From: CAZTTG01 sp964615935
Lineage (GTDB): Bacteria > Planctomycetota > UBA1135 > GCA-002686595
Reading direction: 5' to 3'
Assembly (NCBI GenBank): GCA_964615935.1
Contig: CAZTTG010000009.1
Location: 27,440-91,439, forward strand
DNA: 64,000 nt
Part shown: positions 33,657-42,555 of the stretch, in pieces
Numbering within the stretch: position 1 is the first letter of the stretch
How the letters are laid out: each line of letters begins with the position of its first letter
Program-made: the position numbers and the translations under genes
Notes under the pieces: generated by a model
The model's input: only the letters and a program-made list of their open reading frames with translations
Database searches by the model: none
Told to the model about the DNA's origin: nothing

Positions 33657-36600
33657 CTAGCGCCAGTCCCCCGACAGCACGAAGGCGCCCCAGGTCGAGG
33701 GCCTGCCGTCCTCGTAGTCGTAGCGGTTGTCCTCGAGCATCCGGAGCTGGGCCGCGCGCAGGGCCTCGAGTGGCCCCATACCGCCGAGCCAGAGGTTCTC
33801 GTAGAAGGCGCCGATCAGGTCGCGAGTCTCGACGTCCTTGACCTCGAAGAGCGAGGAGAGGATCGTCCGCGCCCCGGCCAGGCGGAAGGCGCGGCGCAGG
33901 CCGATCTGGCCCTCGCCCGACTCGGGGCGGCCCAGGCCCGACTCGCAGGCCGAGAGCACCACCAGCTCGGCGGCCGAGAGGTCGAGCCAGGAGACCTCCT
34001 CGGCGGTCAAGAGGCCCTCGTCGCGATCCTCGGGCGAGGGCGCGTTGGCCCCGGCGAGCACCAGGCCGGAGAGCAGCCCCGGGTGGTACCCGGTGAGCTG
34101 GCGCTCGGGCTCCCGCATGCGGCTCTCGAAGTCGCCGCCCCCGCGCGCCACGCGCTCGCCCATGGCCGGCAGGCCCTTGGGGCGGAAGAAGCCGTGGGTC
34201 GCGAGGTGGATGACGGCCCGGTCCGGGAGCAGCTCCTTGACCCGCTCCTCGGTGGCCTCGCCCGATCCGATCGAGACCCGCGCGGCCTCCTCGCCGAAGG
34301 CTTGCCTATGCAGACCCGCGATCGCCAGGCTCTCGTCGGCCGTGCCCGCCAGCGGCCGCCAGGTGGGGAAGCCGCTGCGGTAGGGGGTGAGCTGGCCCTC
34401 GACCTCGCGCGGGCGCTTGCCGTAGTCCACGCCGCCCACCGTGAGGAGCGCGCTCCCGCGGGTCGGCTCGCGGGCGAGCAGCTCGGGAAGCGAGCCAAGG
34501 TCGGCCAGGTAGACGAAGGCGTGGCGCTCGAGCAGGTAGCTCCCGTCCTCGAGCTGGATCGTCTCGAAGGGGAGCGTCCCGAGAAAGGAGTCGGGCGAGA
34601 GCAGCACCATGTGCGCGCCCGCGAGGGCTTCCGCCAGGGGATCCCACAGCCGCTCGCGCAGCCGGTCGTTGTGGCTCTCGGTCTCGACCCGCCCGTACCC
34701 ACGGCTCGACTCGAGCTCCTCCAGGAAGGGCCGCACCAGGCGCTCCAGCTCCTCGGCCGGGCCCAGGTCGATCATCCGGGGGGGCTCTCCGCCGCCCCGC
34801 AGGACCCAGGCGAAGACGCGCGCGGGCCAGCCGTCGCTCTTCCAGAGGGTGAGGCCGCCCTCGAGGTCCTCGCGGGCGCGGACCTCGACCACCAGGAAGC
34901 TCAGGGCGGCCGCGCCCTCGGGCAGGGCCTCCCGCAGCTCGGTCCAGCTCGCGGGCCGCGGGATCGCGACCCGGTCCAGGCGGGAGGAGAGCTCTCGTTC
35001 GAGCCGCCCGCGCTCGGCGCGCAGCTCGTCCAGGCGGGCGGAGCGCGACTCGAGTCCCTCGCCCTCGCGCTGGTAGAGGAGGCGCGACAGGCGCGCCTGG
35101 GCCTCGCGGAGCTCCTCGACCAGGGTCTCCTGCTCGGCCGAGACCACGGCTCTGCGCGCCCGCGCCAGGCGCGAGGCCTGGCCCTTCCAGGCGAGCACCG
35201 CATCGAGGCCGGCCTCGGCGGCGTCGCCGGGCTCGAGTAGCAACGTCATCGAGAGGAAGAGATCCAGCGCGCCGCGCGCCTGCGCGAGGTAGCGGAGCTG
35301 CTCGCCCTCGTTCCAGGCGAAGAGGTTGGCCTCGAGCTCGGCCCGGCTGTCGGCCAGGGCGCGTCGAGCGGTCTCCCACGCGCCCTCGGCGTCACCCGCG
35401 AGCATCCGGGTCGACGCCATCTTGTGCAGCGTCAAGGTGGTCGCCGCGTGGCTCGCGCCGAGCTGCGCGGCGAGCCGCGAGTGGGACTCGGCGAGCCGCT
35501 CCAAGGCCTCGTCGAGGCGGCCCACGGAGACCAGGACCGTGCCCAGATGGCCCAGCCCCTCGGCCGTGTCCGGGTGCTCCGCTCCCAGGGACGCCAGGCG
35601 GATCGCGTGGGCCTCCTCGAGGAGCTCGAAGGCCCGCTCCCGCTGGCGCTCGCCCCACAGGATGGCGGCGCGGTTGCGCAGCATGAGGGCGCGGTAGGGA
35701 TCGAGCTCGTCCAGGATCGGATCCAGGATCGCCTGCGCGCGCTCGAGCATGGCGAGGCCCTCGTCCACCGCGCCGCTCGTGTGGGCCATGGTGCCGAGGT
35801 TGTGGAGCAGCTTTCCGATCTCGCGGGAGTCGGGGCCGTGGACCTCCTCGCCGATCGCGGCCGCGCGCCGCATGTGGGCCAGGCCCTCCTCCTCGAAGCC
35901 CTGCTCGAAGAGGAAGATCGCGTAGTTGTTGAGCAGGTCCAGGACCCGCTCGCTCGTGGGGCTGAAGGCGGCCTCGCTCTCTCCGAGAGCGCGCTCGTAG
36001 GCGCGGCGCGCCCCGGCGACCTGGCCGAGCTTGTGCAGGGTCGTGGCGAGGTTGGTCGAGGCGCTCGCCAGCTCGTCCGCCAGGTCCTCCGCGTCGGCCG
36101 CGGCGTGGGCCTCGAGCACGGCGCGCTCGCGGCCGAAGTCGGCCAGGGCCTCCTCGTACTGCCCCCGCTCCAGGCGGACGAGGCCCAGGGAGCGCCGCGC
36201 GTCGGCCGCCTCCAGGCTCTCGGCGCCGAAGGCGCCCTCGCGGATCGCCACCACGCGCCCGGCCGCCTGCGCCGCCTCGAGGAGGCGCCCCTCGTGCCGC
36301 GCCAGGCTCGAGAACGTGCTCAGCACGGAGGCGACGAGCGGGTCCCGGGCCTCGAGCCCGCGCTCGGCGAGCTCCCGCGCGCGCTCCAGCTCGGCGCGAG
36401 CCTCGGAGAGGCGGCGGAGCTCGAAGAGACAGCGCCCCAGGGTGTGGTGGGCCGAGATGCGCGTCTCGAGGTCGCTCGGCTCGGGCTCCTCGATGGAGTC
36501 CAGCACCTCGAGGGTTTCCTCCTGCAGGGGGAGGGCCCGCTCCGTCTCGTCGCGGCGGTAGAAGAGGTCCGCGAGCAGGAGCAGGAGGCGCGAGCGCGCG

Positions 36601-38003
36601 CGGCGCGCAGGGTCGTCCGCCGCTCGAGCCAGGTCCAGGGCCTCCTCGAGGTGTGCCTGCGCGGCCTCGTGACGACCCTCCGCGATCTCCGCCTCGGCCC
36701 GCTTGCCCAGGCCGACGGCCACGCTCGGGTGCGCGGGCCCGAGGCTCGCCTCGCGCAGCCTGCGCGCCTCGTCGAAGAGCGGCGCGGCCTCGTCGATGCG
36801 GCCTGCACCGGATCGGGCGATCGCCAGGGCCTCGGTAGCGTCGGCGATCTGGTCCAGCTCCTCGCCCATGTGCTCCTTCAGCCACTCGAGGCCCCGCGCG
36901 AAGAGCGTCTCCGCGGCCTCGGCCTGCCCCATTCGAAGGTGCGCTCGGGCGAGGTCGTACAGCAGGGGGATCGCGACCGGGTCCTGGGGTCTCAGGAGCT
37001 CGCGCAGGGCCATGGCGCGCTCCGCCCGCTCGATGCCCGCGGCGTAGCGGGACTGCGAGAGCAGCAGGCTGGCGAGGCGCTCGGCCGCGATCAGGGTCGG
37101 CGCATCCGGGGGCAGGGTGGAGTCGCGCCACTGCAGCGCGACCTCGAAGCGCTCGATGGCCGCGTCGATGGCTCCCAGCTCGAGCAGGAGGAGCCCCCAG
37201 TCCTCGATGGCCTCGACCGTCCACAGCGGGGTGGGGACCAGGACCCGCGCCGCCCGCGTGCAGGCGTCGGCGAAGGCCCGGTTGGCCGCGTCGAGCTCGC
37301 CCAGCACGGCGAGGGTCCGGGCGATGGCCGCCTGGTTGCGCAGGGTCTCCTCGTCGTCCGCGCCCAGGTTGGCGCGCAGCCAGCCCGCGGCTTCCTCGAG
37401 CAGGGGGCGCGCCTCCTCGGGGAAGCCCAGGGCCCGCAGGCGCACGCCCACGCGGCTGGCGAGGCGCGCGAAGAGCTCCGGATCGGTCGTCCCCTCGGAG
37501 CGCAGGTGGTCCACGATGGCCAGGGCCCGGCCGCCCTCGATCCGGGCCAGGGCCTCGTCGTCCCGCTCGGGGGGGGCGCCCTGGAAGAGGGCCGCCTCGA
37601 AGGGACCCCACCCGCCGGGGACGCTGCACAGGAGGACCCGGTAGGTGCGTCCGGCCTCGAGCTCGACCGCGCCGACGCGCGCGTGGGGCCGGAGCAGGCC
37701 GTCGTCGTCCTCGGCCAGGACGTCTCCCCCCTCGTCCAGGAGCACGAGGTAGGAGTCGAAGAACCAGGACCACATCTCCAGGTGGTGGGGCCCGCTCTCC
37801 TCCACCGTGAAGTCGAGGGCCACCCCGATGACGTGGGCCTCCTCGCCGAAGCCCTGCAGGTAGGGGGTGCGCACGACCGCGGCGTCCTCGCCGATGGAGC
37901 CGTTGATGCCCTGGCCGGGGGGCCAGGGATCGAGGGTCCCCTGCTGGGGGGTGGCGGCGGTGGCGAGGGTCAGGAGCAGCGCGAGGTGGAGAGGCGTCCT
38001 CAT
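33657..38003 (-). CDS. Exported PPC-TPR-CHAT peptidase
   Basis: 1448 residues with signal peptide MRTPLHLALLLTLATAATPQ. About 30-145 is PPC-like (HHLEMWSWFFDSYLVLLDEGGDVLAEDD, LEAGRTYRVLLCS). About 150-1000 is a long solenoid of TPR hairpins, more than a dozen, rich in Ala, Glu and Leu. A coiled-coil segment (about 960-1040) leads into the CHAT domain (about 1050-1448), a caspase-fold peptidase. The catalytic dyad is intact: His1270 in HLATHGFF and Cys1353 in VVLSACESGLG. The end (STWGAFVLSGDW) is typical of CHAT proteins. CHAT-TPR proteins act in cell-death and defence systems when cytoplasmic; this one is exported, so an envelope or extracellular role is more likely. It converges on, and abuts, the caspase pair. 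Confidence 0.92.
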   Translation of the reverse strand: MRTPLHLALLLTLATAATPQQGTLDPWPPGQGINGSIGEDAAVVRTPYLQGFGEEAHVIGVALDFTVEESGPHHLEMWSWFFDSYLVLLDEGGDVLAEDDDGLLRPHARVGAVELEAGRTYRVLLCSVPGGWGPFEAALFQGAPPERDDEALARIEGGRALAIVDHLRSEGTTDPELFARLASRVGVRLRALGFPEEARPLLEEAAGWLRANLGADDEETLRNQAAIARTLAVLGELDAANRAFADACTRAARVLVPTPLWTVEAIEDWGLLLLELGAIDAAIERFEVALQWRDSTLPPDAPTLIAAERLASLLLSQSRYAAGIERAERAMALRELLRPQDPVAIPLLYDLARAHLRMGQAEAAETLFARGLEWLKEHMGEELDQIADATEALAIARSGAGRIDEAAPLFDEARRLREASLGPAHPSVAVGLGKRAEAEIAEGRHEAAQAHLEEALDLARAADDPARRARSRLLLLLADLFYRRDETERALPLQEETLEVLDSIEEPEPSDLETRISAHHTLGRCLFELRRLSEARAELERARELAERGLEARDPLVASVLSTFSSLARHEGRLLEAAQAAGRVVAIREGAFGAESLEAADARRSLGLVRLERGQYEEALADFGRERAVLEAHAAADAEDLADELASASTNLATTLHKLGQVAGARRAYERALGESEAAFSPTSERVLDLLNNYAIFLFEQGFEEEGLAHMRRAAAIGEEVHGPDSREIGKLLHNLGTMAHTSGAVDEGLAMLERAQAILDPILDELDPYRALMLRNRAAILWGERQRERAFELLEEAHAIRLASLGAEHPDTAEGLGHLGTVLVSVGRLDEALERLAESHSRLAAQLGASHAATTLTLHKMASTRMLAGDAEGAWETARRALADSRAELEANLFAWNEGEQLRYLAQARGALDLFLSMTLLLEPGDAAEAGLDAVLAWKGQASRLARARRAVVSAEQETLVEELREAQARLSRLLYQREGEGLESRSARLDELRAERGRLERELSSRLDRVAIPRPASWTELREALPEGAAALSFLVVEVRAREDLEGGLTLWKSDGWPARVFAWVLRGGGEPPRMIDLGPAEELERLVRPFLEELESSRGYGRVETESHNDRLRERLWDPLAEALAGAHMVLLSPDSFLGTLPFETIQLEDGSYLLERHAFVYLADLGSLPELLAREPTRGSALLTVGGVDYGKRPREVEGQLTPYRSGFPTWRPLAGTADESLAIAGLHRQAFGEEAARVSIGSGEATEERVKELLPDRAVIHLATHGFFRPKGLPAMGERVARGGGDFESRMREPERQLTGYHPGLLSGLVLAGANAPSPEDRDEGLLTAEEVSWLDLSAAELVVLSACESGLGRPESGEGQIGLRRAFRLAGARTILSSLFEVKDVETRDLIGAFYENLWLGGMGPLEALRAAQLRMLEDNRYDYEDGRPSTWGAFVLSGDWR

Positions 38004-38118
38004 CCCCGCAGCTTAGCGGGGCGGGCACGATGGCGCTCGATGCCGGCCGCGAAGCCCGCCGGGCGTCCATCCTGGTACCATCCCACCCGCAGCCCCTCAC
38101 CGTCCAAGGAGCCCCCTG

Positions 38119-39819
38119 ATGAAGCCGCGTCGAAGCCTCCTCCTCGCCCTCCTCGCCCTGACCTGCCCGACCGTGGTCGCCAGCCAGTCCACCCAAGAGG
38201 ACGAGGAACCCTGGCTGGAGCCCGCGCCCGAGAGCATCGAGCGCTGGCAGGACATGCGCTACGGCATGTTCATCCACTGGGGGCCCAACTGCCAGCTGGG
38301 CGGGGAGATCGGGTGGTCCCGCAAGGGTCCGCGCCGCGGGCGGGCGATCTCGGGAACCGGGACGATCCCCATGGAGGAGTACGACAACCTCTACAAGACC
38401 TTCGACCCGGTGCGCTTCGACGCCGACGAGTGGGTGCAGCTGGCCCGCGACGCCGGCATGCGGTACATGGTGATCACCTCCAAGCACCACGACGGCTTCT
38501 CGATGTTCGCCAGCGAGCACACCGACTACGACGTCATGAGCACGCCCTTCGGGCGCGACGTGGTGGGGGAGCTGGCCGAGGCCTGCCGCAAGGGGGGCCT
38601 GGCCTTCGGGGTCTACTACTCGCCGCGCGACTGGTACCACCCCGACTTCGCCACCGAGAGGCACGAGCGCTACCTGGAGTTCTACCTGGGACAGCTCCGC
38701 GAGCTGGCCAGCAACTACGGCGAGCTGCTGGTCCTGTGGTTCGACGGCTTCGACAGCCCCCGCGAGCTCTGGAAAGACGCGCCGGAGGAGTCCTTCGAGA
38801 TGCTGCGGGGCCTGCAGCCGCGCATCCTGCTCAACAACCGCGGCGGCCTTCCGGGGGACTTCGACACCCCCGAGCAGCGCATCCGGGGCTTCGACCGGGA
38901 GCGCCCCTGGGAGACCTGCATGACCCTCTGCCAGCAGTGGTCGTGGAAGCCCGACGACAGGATGAAGTCGCTGGAGCAGTGCATCCACACGCTGGTGCGG
39001 ACGGCGGGGGGGAGCGGGAACCTGCTCTTCAACGTCGGGCCCATGCCCGACGGGCGCATCGAGCCGCGACAGGCGGAGCGCCTGCGCCAGGAGGGCGCCT
39101 GGCTGAAGCCGCGCGGGGAGGCGTTCTACGGCACGCGCGGAGGCCCCTATCGGCCCGGAGGCTGGGGCGCCTCCACCCATGAGGGCCAGCGCATCTTCCT
39201 GCACGTCCTCGACTGGAGCGGGGGCGAGTCGCTGGAGCTGCCCCTGGAGGGATTCGCGATCACCGGGGCCCGGCTGCTGCCGGGCGGCGAGGAGGTGCGC
39301 TTCGAGCAGACGGACGCGCTGCTCCGCCTGTCCGTGCCCAGGGCCCGACAGGACGCGATCGACACCATCGTCGAGCTGAGCCTGGAGGGCGAGGCCGCGG
39401 TCATCGCGCCCATCCGGGTGGAGAACCGCTCGGGCTCGCTGGCCGCGGACCGGCCGGCGAGCGCCTCCAACGTCTTCCGGAACCTGGCGAAGAAGTACGG
39501 CCCGGGGAACGCCTTCGACGACGATTTCCTGACGCGCTGGGCCACGGATGCGGGCATCTCGTCCTGCTGGATCCAGGTCGACCTGGGCGAGGTGCAGCCG
39601 ATCGGACGCGCGCTCATCGACGAGTGGCAGCCGCGGATCCAGAACTTCATCATCGAGTGCCGGGTGGAGGGCGAATGGCGCACGGTCCACATCGGCAGGA
39701 AGCTCGGGCGAAAGGCCGAGGTCCGCTTCGATGCGGTCGAGGCGGACGGCTTCCGGCTGTACGTCCACGAGGCCAGCGACGGCCCCACGATCAACGAAAT
39801 CCAGCTCTTCGCGCGCTGA
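38119..39819 (+). CDS. Exported alpha-L-fucosidase (GH29) with F5/8-type C-terminal domain
   Basis: 566 residues with signal peptide (RRSLLLALLALTCPTVVASQ). The GH29 barrel spans about 30-350: MRYGMFIHWGPN, the YMVITSKHHDGFSMF strand, FGVYYSPRDWYHPDF, and nucleophile Asp209 in LLVLWFDGFDS. GNLLFNVGPMPDGRI near 300 is a family hallmark. The last ~130 residues (SNVFRNLAKKYGPGNAFDDDFLTRWATD ... IQVDLGEVQPIGRALIDEW) form a discoidin-like carbohydrate-binding domain. It should release terminal alpha-L-fucose from glycans outside the cytoplasm. The converging isomerase downstream may process released sugars. It is divergent from the CHAT gene across 115 bases. Confidence 0.93.
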   Translation: MKPRRSLLLALLALTCPTVVASQSTQEDEEPWLEPAPESIERWQDMRYGMFIHWGPNCQLGGEIGWSRKGPRRGRAISGTGTIPMEEYDNLYKTFDPVRFDADEWVQLARDAGMRYMVITSKHHDGFSMFASEHTDYDVMSTPFGRDVVGELAEACRKGGLAFGVYYSPRDWYHPDFATERHERYLEFYLGQLRELASNYGELLVLWFDGFDSPRELWKDAPEESFEMLRGLQPRILLNNRGGLPGDFDTPEQRIRGFDRERPWETCMTLCQQWSWKPDDRMKSLEQCIHTLVRTAGGSGNLLFNVGPMPDGRIEPRQAERLRQEGAWLKPRGEAFYGTRGGPYRPGGWGASTHEGQRIFLHVLDWSGGESLELPLEGFAITGARLLPGGEEVRFEQTDALLRLSVPRARQDAIDTIVELSLEGEAAVIAPIRVENRSGSLAADRPASASNVFRNLAKKYGPGNAFDDDFLTRWATDAGISSCWIQVDLGEVQPIGRALIDEWQPRIQNFIIECRVEGEWRTVHIGRKLGRKAEVRFDAVEADGFRLYVHEASDGPTINEIQLFAR

Positions 39820-39828
39820 GCGCCGCGG

Positions 39829-40797
39829 CTACCAGCGGAAGGCCTCGCGCAGCCGGGCCAGGCTCTTCGGGATGGCCGTGCGGGGATCCTCCTGCCCCTC
39901 GAACTCGAGCGAGACGAAGCCGCGAAAGGACTGCCGGCGCAGGATGGCGGCGATCCGGTCGTAGTCCAGGTCGAGCGTGTACCAGGTGCCCCCGCCGTAG
40001 TAGGTCTTGGCCTGCACGAAGACCGTGCGCGGGGCCAGCATCTCCAGGCGCTCGTAGGGGTCCTCCAGGAAGTTGCCGGTGTCCAGGGTCACCGCCAGCC
40101 AGGGCGAGTCGACCGCCTCGACGACGCGCAGCACGCCCTGCGGGGTCAGCCCCAGCCCCCAGTGGTTCTCGAGCCCCAGCACCACCCCGCAGCGCTCGGC
40201 CGCTGACAGGCAGCGCTCCAGCGACTCGATCACCCAGGGGAAGGCGTCCTCGTCGGTGTACCCCGGCAGGGGGTCCTCGATGCCGCGGTTGGCCATCAGC
40301 TCGTCGAAGCTCGCCGTCGTGCCCCAGCGCCCGGTGTTGACGCGGATGGTGGGGATGCCCAGCCGAGCGGCGCGCTCGATGCTGGCGATGGTGCGCTGCT
40401 CGTTGGCCCGACGCACCTCCGGATCGGGATCGACGAAGTCCTGGTGGGTGCTCATGCCGCACAGGCTCATCCCCGCCAGGAAGGCGCGCCGCCGCAGCCC
40501 CTGCAGGTAGGCGTTGTCGTCGCGCTGCTCCTGCGGAATCTGGATCTCGAGGATCTCGACCGCGTCGAAGCCGGTCTCGGCCGCCAGGTCGATGCAGTCC
40601 TCGACGGGGAGCCGGGAGTCCTCCCGGTAGCGCCAGTAGGAGTAGGTCGAGACGGCGATGGGATTGCCGGATCGCTGCGGCCCGGGCACCGGAGCCTCTC
40701 CGGCCTCCTTTGCCTTGCCCGCGCGGCAGCCCGTCGACCCTCCGCCGGCGAGCAGCGCGGCCGCGCCGGCCATGAATTCGCGTCGGTGGCTCTTCAT
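39829..40797 (-). CDS. Tat-exported sugar phosphate isomerase/epimerase-like TIM-barrel protein
   Basis: 322 residues. SHRREFMAGAAALLAGGGSTGC combines a twin-arginine motif with a possible lipobox. The rest is an AP-endonuclease-2-like TIM barrel (xylose isomerase superfamily): AVSTYSYWRY, FDAVEILEIQIP, GIPTIRVNTG, VVLGLENHWGLGLTP, LAVTLDTGNFLED, FRGFVSLEFEGQED. The metal ligands of the family (Glu in LENH, Asp in LDTGN, His and the late Glu) are at the expected places. Substrate unknown; this fold interconverts ketoses or 3-keto sugars. It converges on the fucosidase with a nine-base gap. Confidence 0.87.
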   Translation of the reverse strand: MKSHRREFMAGAAALLAGGGSTGCRAGKAKEAGEAPVPGPQRSGNPIAVSTYSYWRYREDSRLPVEDCIDLAAETGFDAVEILEIQIPQEQRDDNAYLQGLRRRAFLAGMSLCGMSTHQDFVDPDPEVRRANEQRTIASIERAARLGIPTIRVNTGRWGTTASFDELMANRGIEDPLPGYTDEDAFPWVIESLERCLSAAERCGVVLGLENHWGLGLTPQGVLRVVEAVDSPWLAVTLDTGNFLEDPYERLEMLAPRTVFVQAKTYYGGGTWYTLDLDYDRIAAILRRQSFRGFVSLEFEGQEDPRTAIPKSLARLREAFRW

Positions 40798-40807
40798 GGC
40801 GTCGATC

Positions 40808-41650
40808 CTACTCTCCGGGAGTCAGCAGCTCGACCTCACCCGGATCGTCGAGGTCCAGCTCCACCGCCCGCAGCCCGGCCAGGCTCGCCCCGGGGTTGAC
40901 CGCCAGGGTCTGGCCCAGCCGCTCGGCGATGCGGCCGGAGCGGGCGGGGGACTCGTGGATGTGGCCGTGCAGGGAGAGGGGCGGCTGGCGCTCCTCGAGG
41001 AAGCGGCGCAGCGCCAGGCTGCCGACGTGCACGCCTCCCGCCATGCGGTCCAGGGCCGTGCCGTGGGGAGGGGTGTGGAAGACGTACAGCGTGCGGGCGG
41101 GATCGGAGAGGCGCGCCAGCCGCTCGATCTCCTCCTGGATCGTGGGTCGGGAGAGGAGCTCGTCCAGGCTGGCGCTGCGCAGCCCCTGCGGCCCGCTCAG
41201 CAGGATCTCGTCGGGCGCCTCCGGGGGCCACCAGCCCGGGTGGTCGAAGCGGTCGAAGTCGCTGATCCAGAAGGGCGTGACCGGAACGAAGGAGCAGCCG
41301 GCGATGCTCCAGCCCTCCTCGCCCAGGGCGACGGCCTTCCGGTGGACGTGGACCCAGAGCCGGTCGCGCTCCATCCGCTCGAGCTCGGGGAGACAGGCGG
41401 AGAAGTCGTCGTTGCCCAGCATGGCGAAGACGCGGCAGCCCCCCCGGTCGCGGAAGGCCTCGAGGGTCGGGCGGAGGATCTCCCGCAGGAAGCCCGTCTG
41501 CCCCGCGACCGGGTCGCTCCCCCGCCCGTGGGGCAGGAGGTCCCCTCCCAGCACCACGCCCTGGACCGCGCGCCGCTCGGCCTCGGAGAGGAGCTCCGCG
41601 TAGGCCTGGCGGTTTCCGTGCAGGTCGGTCGCGAAGAGGATCCGGGTCAT
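40808..41650 (-). CDS. Metallophosphoesterase
   Basis: 280 residues with all calcineurin-like motifs: DLHGN near residue 9, GGDLLPHG near 35, GNDD near 75, HTPPHG near 200 and GHIHE near 240. Two metals would be bound and a phosphate ester or nucleotide cleaved; the family alone does not give the substrate. It has no signal peptide, so cytoplasmic. Its ATG overlaps the stop of the upstream gene as ATGA, implying translational coupling, and it ends ten bases from the isomerase start on the same strand. Confidence 0.87.
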   Translation of the reverse strand: MTRILFATDLHGNRQAYAELLSEAERRAVQGVVLGGDLLPHGRGSDPVAGQTGFLREILRPTLEAFRDRGGCRVFAMLGNDDFSACLPELERMERDRLWVHVHRKAVALGEEGWSIAGCSFVPVTPFWISDFDRFDHPGWWPPEAPDEILLSGPQGLRSASLDELLSRPTIQEEIERLARLSDPARTLYVFHTPPHGTALDRMAGGVHVGSLALRRFLEERQPPLSLHGHIHESPARSGRIAERLGQTLAVNPGASLAGLRAVELDLDDPGEVELLTPGE

Positions 41651-42396
41651 GGGCGCCCAGGCATGAGGCGGCACACCCGCACCGGATCTCCGACGATGGC
41701 GCTGACTCGCGCGGTCTCGGGGACCTCCAGCCGCAGGCCGCGATCGGAGCAGGCGGGGGCGATCAGCTCGAGTTCGTCGTCGGTCGTGGTCAGCACGCAG
41801 GGAGGCCGCAGGGCGCCGAGGAAGGCCTCGATCAGGGCCCGGGCGCGGATCCGCTCCCACTCCAGATCGCCGCCCCCCGCGGACAGCTCGCTCCCCGTCC
41901 GGCCGTAGAGGTGGTCGTGCAGGGCCGGGAAGGCCTCGGGGTCGGTGAGCACGCTCACCATCCAGCCGTGGTCGAAGCTCGCCTGCGGGAGCCGGGCGAC
42001 GTCCTCGGTCGAGATGCGCGGCAGGGGGAGCTCGAGCCGGTCCGAGACCGCCTCCAGCGCCCGGTTCAGCTCGTCGCACTCGGGGCCCGGCAGGTTCAGG
42101 ACCGCGACCTCGCGTCCCAGCATCGTGCGCTCGCACAGGATCGGCGCCAGCTCGGCCACGGCCGCGCCCACGTACAGGGCCCGCGGCGCCTCGCCGCCCA
42201 GACCGGCCAGGCTCCCGGCCACGTCCGAGGCGAAGTGGAGCCCCGTCTCCCGCACCGACTCGCGGTCGGCGGGACCGAAGCGATGCTCCCCGCCGTCCGA
42301 GCAGTACAGCCGGCCCAGGAGCACCCAGTCGAGCTCCGCCTCCAGCTCCAGCAGGGCCTCCGCGAAGCGATCGGCGGCGCGGTCGCGATCTCCCAT
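41647..42396 (-). CDS. Conserved-looking protein of unknown function, coupled to the metallophosphoesterase
   Basis: 249 residues; ATG 42396 is the last good start before a much longer, unsupported frame. No family is recognised. Visible features are an acidic, helical N-terminus (DRAADRFAEALLELEAELDWVLLG), a strand-turn ALYVGAAVAELAPIL that resembles a Rossmann motif I, an EVAVLNLPGPECDELNRALEAV segment, and ALIEAFLGALRPPCVLTTTDDELEL near 195. The pattern is reminiscent of a class I methyltransferase or related Rossmann fold without its glycine-rich loop. Four-base overlap with the phosphoesterase suggests joint function. Confidence 0.6.
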   Translation of the reverse strand: MGDRDRAADRFAEALLELEAELDWVLLGRLYCSDGGEHRFGPADRESVRETGLHFASDVAGSLAGLGGEAPRALYVGAAVAELAPILCERTMLGREVAVLNLPGPECDELNRALEAVSDRLELPLPRISTEDVARLPQASFDHGWMVSVLTDPEAFPALHDHLYGRTGSELSAGGGDLEWERIRARALIEAFLGALRPPCVLTTTDDELELIAPACSDRGLRLEVPETARVSAIVGDPVRVCRLMPGRP

Positions 42397-42459
42397 GCCC
42401 TCAGCATAGCGGCGAGACGCGCGCGTGGCTTCAGGTGATGGACGCCTGGGAAAGGCGCT

Positions 42460-42483
42460 CCTTGGCGCCTTGGCGGTTTCTTC
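42460..42483. repeat. Dispersed CTTGGCGGTTTCTTC repeat, single-arm copy
   Basis: CCTTGGCG at 42460-42467 and CTTGGCGGTTTCTTC at 42469-42483 match the right arm of the hairpin at 57508-57532 with a one-base spacing difference. It lies between the unknown gene and the glycosyltransferase. Here only one arm is present. Confidence 0.6.
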
Positions 42484-42555
42484 TCCAAAGAGGACCCGGT
42501 CCGGGGTGCCCGGCCCAGTATCCTCTCGGCGGGTGGCCTGCGCGCCCTCCGTGCG

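Noticed and set aside
33657..38003. CHAT-TPR protein as part of a type III-E CRISPR (Craspase) system
   Set aside because: No gRAMP/Cas7-11 gene, no CRISPR repeats, and the protein has a signal peptide, so it is not cytoplasmic.
35392..39768. Very long open frames antisense to and alongside the CHAT gene (1458 and 1252 codons)
   Set aside because: At ~70% GC stop codons are rare in shadow frames. These translate to Arg/Pro/Gly/Ala-rich sequence without domains, whereas the CHAT-TPR frame has clear motifs.
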